The notes beneath the pieces were generated by a model. It saw only the letters and a list, made by a program, of their open reading frames with translations, was not told the origin of the DNA and did not search any database. Below, in pieces: positions 44,679 through 52,916 of a stretch of DNA of 64,000 bases (position 1 is the first letter of the stretch; the number at the start of each line of letters is the position of its first letter). A program made the translations under genes and the position numbers. Source of the DNA: Gymnopus androsaceus JB14. Its lineage: Eukaryota; Basidiomycota; Agaricomycetes; Agaricales; Omphalotaceae. The stretch is from NCBI GenBank assembly GCA_009733575.1, contig ML769390.1, positions 62,001 to 126,000 on the forward strand, written 5' to 3'.

Positions 44679-44869
44679 CATTCTGGAGCAAGGGTACCCT
44701 CTCCAGAGTGCTCCAGAGAGCTCAGAGCACTCAGAGCCATTCAATCGCTTTTGGACAGGTTTGACAGCTGTCAAAAAGCCATCAAAAAGCCATCAAAAAG
44801 CGATTGAATGGCTCTGAGTGCTCTGAGCTCTCTGGAGCTCTCTGGAGAGGGTACCCTTGCTCCAGAATG
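44679..44869. mobile_element. 191-bp near-perfect hairpin element with TA flanks
   Basis: The left arm begins CATTCTGGAGCAAGGGTACC and continues to CCATTCAATCGCTTTT. The right arm is its inverse ending GGTACCCTTGCTCCAGAATG at 44869. I count one mismatch over the first 73 paired bases. The loop region holds three copies of (C/G)ATCAAAAAGC/GTCAAAAAGC. TA flanks both ends (44677-44678, 44870-44871). It splits the right terminal repeat of the surrounding Harbinger-like element, so it inserted later. Confidence 0.8.
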
Positions 44870-45582
44870 TATTAAGATGTCTTATCAACCATCCAGGTTT
44901 TGCTGATGCATCTTAGTCCATTTCGTTTCGCATCTTCATGTCACCGCTTATGTCTTTCGGACGGTTGACTCACCAAGAAGCAACTCATATATAACATTCT
45001 CAGTATCTGTGAAGATTGTGTAAAGGGTGATTCATTGTCTCTTTCTGTATCTGATTACGTGCAGATGGTGGAACATATTCTTTGCCCTTTTTTGCTCAAC
45101 ATTAAACATGCCAATGATTTGGTCATTGTATATTACTCCCAATTTCTTGTGAATCTCATCTTTTGTACTGCAAGGACATATTGACTTCTATGGTAGATGT
45201 GGTACCTGTTTCTTCTGTGGAAAATATTGCCTCTCTGTGTTCATCATTATTGATCCTTGAACATTCTGGTCCTACAGGCATCATGACGTATGTTTACGCG
45301 GGCAAAGAACATAGAATCTCAAAAGCTTTGTTTAAATTGTTGGCTTAATGTTTTCAATGCAATTTTCATACTTTGTATCATTTGCAGGATCAACATCTGT
45401 GTATCAATCTAAACATCCTATGTTCTGTGCCTGTGTTGGTGTATTAGTTGTATCAACTATTTCAAGCACATTAAGATACATATTATTGTCCTCCACTTCG
45501 AGTCAAGGACTTGCCGGACTTGACCGGCGCTAAGGATGCAGGATGAAGGATGCAAGAAGGATGATTGATACAAGTGAAAGTC

Positions 45583-47330
45583 AGTTGCCATGCGCCGCGT
45601 AGTATACCCTTCTCCTTTGTTTTTTGGACTTGAACATATTCTCTTCCTTCAAAATGTGGTTCACAGATGCACAGAGTGTGGGATAATTCTTTTTAACAAC
45701 CCTGTTGGAGGGTTGTTAGCAGGGAACAACCCTCAAGGCTCCGGGCATCACACCAGAGTCCCAATGGGTCACACTGAAGCCTCAAGGTAATATATTATTA
45801 TTTCTATCTTGTGTAGCACAGACATAGATACATACAAAATGTTGTGATGGTCCGAGTTCCCATCCCTGTTGTTCTCTCCAACATACCCTCGCTCAAGACA
45901 TCCATGGTCACTGCCTCTGCCATGATGACCATGGCAGCTATGCCTTGCAATACAGGGACTGGATGCCAGATGCATAATGATTGCAAGTTGGTCAGTGGAT
46001 GAGAAGAAATGAGAAGGTAGGTGTGAATGAAGGAATGTGATGTTTAGTTGGCAGTGTATGAAGCCAAAATGGAATGAGATGCACAATAATCATGACCAGT
46101 CTCCCATAAAGGAACAAACCCTGGTTTCCTGCAGCTGCAGCCACTGCTGTTGAGACTGAATCTCCATTGTCTATTGAGTTCCTGTGTTCGTGGGAGTCAG
46201 ATTTATGCTAGAGTTGAACATTGAAGCTGGAGATCCAAGTCATGGTCATTAGTGCACATTGGATATTGATTTCGTAGTGGTAGTGATTTGTTTGTCTATT
46301 CAAATGGCGCCGGGGGAGGAAAAAATGAGGTCAAAGAACGATGAAAGTGAGCCCTAAGCCCAACAAGCACTTCTGGCTAGGGACTAGCATGGTCACCCCG
46401 GGAGCTTCCCGGGGGCGGACTTCGAAATCCACACGGATTTCAATCCACCCGGAGCAATGTTTACGGTTATGGGCGACCACGGTTGCTGTACCTGACCTTA
46501 TTTACATATCTAATCTATTTGATTTACTGCATTAGGCATGCCAAAGCAAGGTTTTTGCAATGTCGAAAAGCTTGTAAGAAGGACTGGAAGCGTATTAGTT
46601 GGTAATCTCAATTATGATGTAGAGTACTAGTATCCCAATAATGACATCCACCCTTGGTTAATTCACTTCCTCCTCTCATAGCACTCTCTACTGCTGATAT
46701 TGCCTCATGAATGTCATAGAATGGTGCAACACACCATGATCCTAGAGCCATTGATGACTTAAAGGTATCATGAGACATATTTGTCTGCATGAATTGACCT
46801 AGCGCCATCCACCTGAGAAGTTGCGTTCAACATCACTGATGATGCTAACCGAACTCAGTGTATGAACAAATGTTGAAGAGCGAGCCAAAGTCAAAAAGCT
46901 CCAAAATGACCTTGAGCTGGCGAAGGTAATAAATACTTGCCCAATACCATAAATGGCTTTCTCATGATGTTCCGTAGAGTAGAAAAGATATTGTTTCATT
47001 ACAGACAATGCGTAGGAAGTAAAGATGATATGAATCACGCACTGAACCACAGATACCCGTATTCATACAAAACCGTGGAAAAATGCCCGCCCCGTACCCG
47101 TCCGCAAATCTACGGTGGACGTGGGTGGATACCCGGATTCTTAAATCCATGGCAGTCCCTACTTCTGGCGAAAGCTCGGCGTGACAGCGATCACATGATC
47201 TTTCGGTGGGTTGTCAGGCGCCAACAGGGTTGTTGAAAAGAATTATCCCAGAGTGTGCTAAAATTATTGCTTTTCTTTAGTCAAGTCCGCCAATTCGGCC
47301 AAGATAGAAAGATCATTCTTCATCTGCGCA
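45583..47330 (+). pseudogene. GOT1 5' fragment 1 (promoter, exon 1, intron 1), split by a transposon
   Basis: 45583-45679 matches the GOT1 promoter and exon 1: ATG at 45654 begins ATGTGGTTCACAGATGCACA, one substitution from GOT1 exon 1. After the 1.57-kb insertion the match resumes at 47250 and runs through the intron (CTTTAGTCAAGTCCGCCAAT) to about 47300, where the real gene has its exon 2 acceptor. The coding exons 2-5 are absent. The fragment points away from SDR copy B, as GOT1 does from copy D. Confidence 0.75.
45680..47249. mobile_element. 1570-bp transposon with inverted ends GGGATAATTCTTTT and 7-bp target duplication
   Basis: The left end GGGATAATTCTTTTTAACAA (45680) is inverted at the right, ending GAATTATCCC at 47249. 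Both continue with AACAACCCTGTTGG. AGAGTGT is duplicated at 45673-45679 and 47250-47256. The insertion sits in the intron 1 donor region of the GOT1 fragment, and removing it restores the sequence seen in the second fragment at 49200. The interior shows no transposase I can recognise; 46300-46500 is GC-rich and AT-rich sequence follows. Confidence 0.78.
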
Positions 47331-47516
47331 TATGACATATGGAATTCAACTAATTCTTTATCCGTTGTTGCTCTGGCATTGGAAGACTAGAAGGGAGATC
47401 ATGATTCTTTCAAAATCCTCAGTCAAAAATGAATATACAAGCAACTCACAAGAAAACAACACCACCCGAAAGTGCCACAGAAGAGGTCTCCGTATACACA
47501 AGGCAAAGCTCCAATT

Positions 47517-48892
47517 TCAGCTCTGGAGATACTGCTCCACAATCTGCTTGACACGAGGATCCGCTCCCTTGCAAATATTCACCAACTCATTCTGCAAATA
47601 AAGCGCATTTAATCTTCAAGGACTTCATTGAGCTGAACAAAAAATCTTACCCAGTATTTCTGTTCCAGTTCCAAGCCCTCCTTGCTGATAGAAAAATCAC
47701 TCGGTTCGACCACTTGAGAGAATGAGATGTATCCCCCTTTAAGCCTCTCTTCCTCTGCTGCTGATCCAGAGCCACCAACTGCACCATATACTAGGTGTCG
47801 ACTACCCTCCTCGGTTGAAATCGCAAGAAGCTTTTCCATCAACCTGTCCATTAGCGCTCGGATACTTGTAAATTGACGACGGAGTTCGCTATAACAGTAT
47901 CCTGGGCTGATCGCGTTAACGATGATGGAAGGATTGTTGGCGAGGCGATCTTGAAGAGCGCGTACGAAAAAGAGATTGAGAACTAGAGAAAATGATGAGA
48001 ACTTTCATTCCATGGCTTGAACAGAGCAACTTACGCTTCGAATCAGAGTAGTGGTTGTTCCATGGTCTGCAAAGAAGGGTGTCAGCCTACAATGTCGTTA
48101 GCCACAAAGTGAGTCTGGCTTACACTTGCGTGAAATAATCAATACTCGACATTGCGTCGATCATGTTGGGTTGGTTCGCAAACTTCAGCGCTTTCGAATC
48201 CATAGCCCAGTAGTGTAAACCACTCGATACCACCACGATTCTAGGCTTCGTGTTATGCTCTTCGGCGGTCTTGGTCATGTATGGGAGAAGTAACAGTGTG
48301 TGCAGAGAGGGAGATATGTCGTTGGTCTGGAAGCTAGTGGAAGCGAATCAGAGGTTGAAATCATTCCTGAAATAGTACTCACAGAGTAGCGTAACCATCG
48401 ACAGTCTTCTCGTATGTAGGCTGAGACGATATTCCGGCATTTTCCACCAAAATATCTGCGTTCGATTACTGTGAGTTTCATTGCGATGACTTTGTTTTGT
48501 TTAGGCTTACCAAGTCGCCCACCACCTTCACGCTCAAATCGATCTGCAAACTCTCGTACTGATGCGAAGCTACCGAGGTCAAGTAACCAGATTTCGGCCT
48601 TGGAATAGCCAGTTTCTTGAGATAGCTCTAGTGGACAGTGAATATGTACTCCGTAAAGTTAGACGCGAATAAGAAACATACTGGAGAGCGCTGATTTTCC
48701 CTTTTCTGAATTTCGGCATGCAAGAATCAAACGGGCAGGATTCATGGTCGCGAAATGTTTGGCAGCCTCGAATCCGAGACCTACATTTGCACCAGTAACA
48801 ATGACGGTCTTTCCCGTCAAGTCGACTTTAACGACAGGCTTCGTTTTCTGGTATTGTTCACGAATGAAGCGCAATAAGGTAAGGCGGGCCAT
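47517..48892 (-). CDS. SDR oxidoreductase, array copy C, intact
   Basis: Same family and exon plan as copy A: 48682-48892, 48511-48627, 48383-48455, 48126-48333, 48035-48086, 47651-47982 and 47517-47591, giving 355 aa. All introns have usable ends, and no stop or shift was found. It differs from copy A by conservative substitutions: RFIREQYQKTKPVV, CRNSEKGKSAL, and FSQVVEPSDF in place of FAEVVEPSDF. One codon is inserted in exon 6, shared with B. C and B are closer to each other in exon 6 than to A. The start faces GOT1 fragment 2 across a 240-bp spacer that holds a perfect palindrome. Confidence 0.88.
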
Positions 48893-49013
48893 ATTGATTG
48901 GGGAAAAGCGAGAGGAAGGAGAAACGCGATATATACCCAATGTAGTTCCTATCCTGCCGAGGAGACGCGTTGACGGTAGGGCCTGATTGAATTGACCACC
49001 TTATTAATGCCAT

Positions 49014-49053
49014 GATGAAGGATGATTAATACGCGTATTAATCATCCTTCATC
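49014..49053. repeat. Perfect 40-bp palindrome in the SDR-C/GOT1-fragment promoter
   Basis: GATGAAGGATGATTAATACG is followed directly by its exact reverse complement. It sits 121 bp upstream of SDR copy C. The related unit near 45540 has only scattered GGATGA motifs (GGATGAAGGATGCAAGAAGG), so the full palindrome is specific to this unit. Confidence 0.85.
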
Positions 49054-49074
49054 GCGTATACCAACTCAAGTTCA

Positions 49075-49300
49075 CAAAGTGAAAGTCAGTCGCCACGCGC
49101 ACGTGGCAGCATACTATTTCTTCCACACGCCGCATAGTATACCTTTCTCCTGTATTTTTTGGATTTGACGGCCTTAAAAATGTGTTTCAGATGCACAGAG
49201 TGTTATAAATTATTATTGGGTTTCTTTAGTCAAGTCTGACCACTCGGCCAAGATAGAAAGACGGCTCTTCTTATGCGCGTATGACATATGGAGATAGACT
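49075..49300 (+). pseudogene. GOT1 5' fragment 2
   Basis: This matches the GOT1 promoter, exon 1 and intron 1. The exon is ATGTGTTTCAGATGCACAGA near 49180, two bases shorter than GOT1 exon 1 and thus out of frame. The match ends near the exon 2 acceptor (CTTTAGTCAAGTCTGACCAC, then TCGGCCAAGATAG). Downstream lies spacer sequence that is also found next to fragment 1 (TATGACATATGGA) and then SDR copy D. Fragments 1 and 2 share these downstream parts, so both come from one duplicated unit. Confidence 0.72.
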
Positions 49301-49476
49301 ATCTTTATCTCTGGCATTGGAAGAGCAGAAGAGAGATCGCAATTCTTTCCAAATCGTAAAAATCCTCAATCAAAAATGAATTTATAAGCAACTTACAAGA
49401 AAGTAACAGCACCGGACAGTACCAGAGAAAAAAAATCAGATGAAGGCTCTGTATACACAAGGCAAAAGTTCCACTT

Positions 49477-50393
49477 TCAGTTCTGGAGATACTGCTCCAC
49501 AATCTGCTTTACGCAAAGGTCCACTCCCTTGCAAATATTTACTAGCTCATTCTACAAGTAGAGCACATGTGATCTTCAAGGATTTCGTTGAGCTGAATAA
49601 AAAAGCTTACCCAGTATTTCTGTTCCAGTTCCAAGCCCCCCTTGCTGATAGAACAATCACTCGGTTCGACCACGTCAGCAAACGAGATATATCCTCTAAG
49701 CTCGCTGCTGATCCAGAGCCAGCAACTGCACCGCAACATATACCAGCTGTCGACTACCTTCCTCGGTCGAATACGCAAGAAGCTTTTCCATCAACCTGTC
49801 CAATAACGCCCGAATGCCTGTAAACTTGAGGAATTCGCTATAACAATATCCTGGGTTGATCCCGTTGACGATGATGGAAGGATTGTTGACGAGGCAATCC
49901 TGAAGAGGTCGTATGGAGAAGAGATTGAGAACTAAAGAAAACAATCACAATTTTCATGCAGTGGCTTGAACAGAGCAACTTACGCTTCGAGTCGTTGTAG
50001 TGGTTGTCCCAGGGTCTGCAAAGAAGGGTGTCAGCATACAATGTCGTTAGCCACAAAGTGAGTCTCGCTTACACTTGCGTGAAATAATCAATACTCGACA
50101 TTGCGTCGATCATGTTGGGTTGGTTCGCAAACTTCAGCGCTTTCGAATCCATAGCCCAGTAGTGTAAACCACTCGATACCACCACGATTCTAGGTTTCGT
50201 GTTATGCTCTTCGGCGGGGATTTCGACATGCAATAATCAAACGGGCAGGATTCATGGTCGCGAAGTGTTTGGCAACCTCGAATCCGAGACCTACATTTGC
50301 ACCAGTAACAATGACGGTCTTGCCCGTCGAGTCGACAGACTTCATTTTCTGGCATTGCTCACGAACCGCGCGCCACAATGTAAGACGAGCCAT
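49477..50393 (-). pseudogene. SDR array copy D, internally deleted
   Basis: The 5' part is exon 1 from ATG 50393 ([37 protein letters not shown]). At about 50216 the sequence jumps from exon 1 into the middle of exon 4 (GCTCTTCGGCG), so the rest of exon 1, exons 2-3 and part of exon 4 are lost. Exons 5, 6 (from about 49930) and 7 (49477-49551) follow, but exon 6 has small indels near 49700 that shift the frame. The start codon and promoter are shared with the intact GOT1. This copy is the one next to GOT1, so it is probably the remnant of the original pair. Confidence 0.85.
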
Positions 50394-50646
50394 ATTGATT
50401 GGGGAAAGCGAGAAGATACACGCGTTGGCGGCTGGGCCGGTTTGATTGACCCATCGGTAGACCCGTTATGCCTTGCTTTGAAAGCTGAATGATGACTGGG
50501 GTGGGGGATGGATGTCAGACCATTTGAATTGTGGGCAAGGTCAAATCAGTCGCCACGTGGCGGCATACTTCCACGCGCGCGTATAACCTTGTTCATCGTT
50601 CCTTTCGACTATCATTCTCTCTTGACGAGCATTCTCTTCCTTCAAA
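50394..50646. promoter_or_regulatory. Divergent promoter of SDR copy D and GOT1
   Basis: 253 bp between the two starts. It contains CGCCACGTGGCGGCATAC (CACGTG at 50554-50559) and a pyrimidine-rich ATCATTCTCTCTTGACG stretch before the GOT1 start. The same block, from the CACGTG motif to GOT1 exon 1, recurs before fragment 2 and in decayed form before fragment 1. Confidence 0.55.
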
Positions 50647-51273
50647 ATGTGGCTCACAGATGCACAGAGTGAGCTAGACCTATTGGTTTTCTCTAGTCGA
50701 TTCTGACAATTCTTGGGCAGAAATCGGAGTTGCGCTCACTACATTTGGAGCTCTCTTCATGCTCCTCGGGGTCATGCTATTTTTTGACGGTGCTCTTCTG
50801 GCTCTTGGCAACGTTCGTACCGTTTTCTTCTCTCAATTATTCGCGTCCAATTGGTTTCCTTGCAGATTCTCTTCGTCTCTGGCCTCACTCTCATCATTGG
50901 CCCTCGCAAGACCTTCTACTTTTTCGCGCGCAGGGAGAAACTTCGTGGGACGATATGCTTTATAGGTGGAATTCTCATGGTGTTCTTCAAATGGCCCTTT
51001 TTTGGAATGATAGTAGAAACATTTGGATTCTTAAACCTTTTTGGGTGCGTGCTCTTGACCTGTACCCGGTTCCTCTTACTTACCCTTGAAATCCAGAGAC
51101 TTTTTCCCTGTTGTGATAACCTTCATGCGACAGCTACCCTTTATCGGTACAGCGCTGTCGCTTCCTGGAATTCGCACAGTATGGTCTTGCTCTTCGTGTT
51201 CAAATGCGTTTGCTGACAGCTTTTTCTATAGGTCGTAGACAAAATATCAGGCTCTCGAACATCGGCTGTATAA
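50647..51273 (+). CDS. GOT1: Got1-like vesicle transport protein
   Basis: Small four-helix membrane protein of ER-Golgi transport. Exons are 50647-50668, 50721-50812, 50866-51044, 51097-51178 and 51232-51273 (138 aa, the family length). It starts MWLTDAQKIGVALTTFGALF; later segments are MLLGVMLFFDGALLALGNIL, FVSGLTLIIGPRKTFYFFAR, KLRGTICFIGGILMVFFKWP, FGMIVETFGFLNLFGDFFPV and PGIRTVVDKISGSRTSAV. All four hydrophobic stretches are clear. The first exon is only 22 nt, and this is the piece copied in the two fragments upstream. The gene ends 56 bp before the stop of the convergent nucleoside hydrolase. Confidence 0.95.
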
Positions 51274-51329
51274 TAACCATTTCTCTGTCAATGCATCTAT
51301 TAGCCTACTTTGCACTCGCTATTCGAAAA

Positions 51330-52916
51330 TCAAGTTTCCATCCGCTCAGATACTCCCCAAACTCTTTCGAAAAGGATTTTCAACAGAGTGTCGGGCCCGG
51401 GAGTCTCTGTAATACACCAAATACCACTATCCGCTTTCTTCTTCGCCAGAGGTGCCGTCTCGAGTTCGACCTGGGCTGGTAGGGCAATAGATTCCAAGTT
51501 TCCTGAAAACTGTGTTTTGTCTAGGCTAGCTTGTACTTCTGCTCTGTTAGCACCCGGAGCGTAAGCAGATTCGTCTTCTCGCCTGTCGACCACGAGCATT
51601 CCACGAGTTAGTTCTCCTGTACTGAAACAAATAATCATAAATCTCTCTCAAGTGGATAGGGGGGAATGGACCTGCCGCTCGATGTCGAAGATTCTCCGGA
51701 CAGCTTTCCATCCTGGAACACTTGTTTCTTTCATGGATGAATCATCTGAGAATGGCGGAAAGGCAATCGCACACCACACAGCTACGATATCATGCAATTC
51801 CATTGCATCATTGCCAAACTGCAACATAATATTTCGAGTTTGAGTCAAAAAAGCAGATGTGAAATGGGCTATTGGTGTGCCAGAAGGTTCGGATGACTCA
51901 AAGCTGGTGTCGACCCGGTCCTTGTACGTCGGGAAAGGAAGTTGGTGAGGAGTTGTGATGTCGAGCGGCAGGAGAAGAAATCGGTCTGATGGAAAAGGAA
52001 ACTCGCAGGGCTCCCCAGGAACGAGAAGCTCTCGCACCGCATATGGGTCTGCGAAAAAGTTGACTGCAAACCATATTCATAAATCTGGAGGTTATCAGAC
52101 CGGGAATCCACTTACATTCCGCGACAGCAGTCGTGTTTCCAGGAACATCTAAAGCACCCCCCATGCAGATTATGCGTCCTAGCTTTGTAGACAGGAGCTT
52201 ACTGTTCTGACGCATCATTCTAGCAAGGTTTGTGAGTGGCCCTATTGCGATATATGTGATGCTGCGTGCTTCGTGCTTTTCGAGGAGGTTTATTGCTACC
52301 TCGATACCAGATTCCTTGGAGTAGTCTAGCTGTTTGGGATTGGAGGTGACATCTAAATCCGGACAACTCTCACTAATCCCACCGAGACCATCCCTAGATA
52401 TGTCGCAGTTAGCTCGGGTTTATCTAGCGAGATTCTTTTCTAACCTTCCATGGAATAAATAGCACTATGTAGGGGGCCTTCGAGAGGACCATCGCTTCCA
52501 CGACAGATAATAGTCTTTAAAGAGTTGAAAAAGTTTGGGAATCGATTGGTATGTTGAGGATAGACGTCCAAATGCCTCTGTACGGCCTGGTATGTCTTCA
52601 GAACATTCGCGCTATTAAATAACGAAGATCTACATTGATATCTTTTGAGCAAAGTTGAGAACTCACTATGCAGATTCAATATCTGTGTTTCCTGTGAACG
52701 TACATATATGTATCAATTCTCAAAAAAGGATATTGATAGACGAACCATACGAAACAACGATCGCTAAAACCTCAAGCTCTGGAGAGGAAAGAGCAAACAA
52801 CCTGAAGTAAAGTTGGCTGATGTTATAACTGATCTCCGCTTATCTTCACTTACAGAGCAATTATGTCGTCAACGCCTGGGTCAGTGTCGAATATCACCGG
52901 AATTCTCGAGGTCATG
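51330..52916 (-). CDS. Inosine-uridine preferring nucleoside hydrolase with compensating frameshifts
   Basis: Hydrolyses ribonucleosides to base and ribose. Exons are 52854-52916, 52746-52801, 52667-52691, 52445-52611, 52393 to 52116, 52063 to 51676 and 51621 to 51330 (422 codons net). The Asp motif FDTDPGVDDI at the start binds Ca2+ and substrate. YIAIGPLTNLA, ICMGGALDVPGNTTAVAEFNFFADP and MELHDIVAVWCAIAFPP with the catalytic-site His are typical. Two one-base shifts are needed: an extra T in the T3 run at 52859-52861 and a missing T at 52454-52455. They cancel in length, but the frame between them is wrong if both are real. The last intron appears to have a GC donor (CG followed by GCAGGT at 51675). 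Function is probably lost unless the sequence is in error. Confidence 0.8.

Larger units (their letters stand above)
43326..44908. mobile_element. Harbinger-like element remnant with long terminal inverted repeats
   Basis: The left end CATCAGCGAAACCTGGATGG (43326 onward) continues GTTGATAAGACATCTTAATG and GATGACTTCCCGTAG. The same sequence is inverted at the right (44640-44676 and 44872-44908), split there by the hairpin at 44679. The interior near 43600-43790 gives a conceptual peptide with SPWQQLWAAQDDHPFITTMRF. This recalls the N-terminal part of fungal Harbinger/PIF transposases; the assignment is tentative. It also carries a hAT element at 43821-44390. Confidence 0.5.
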
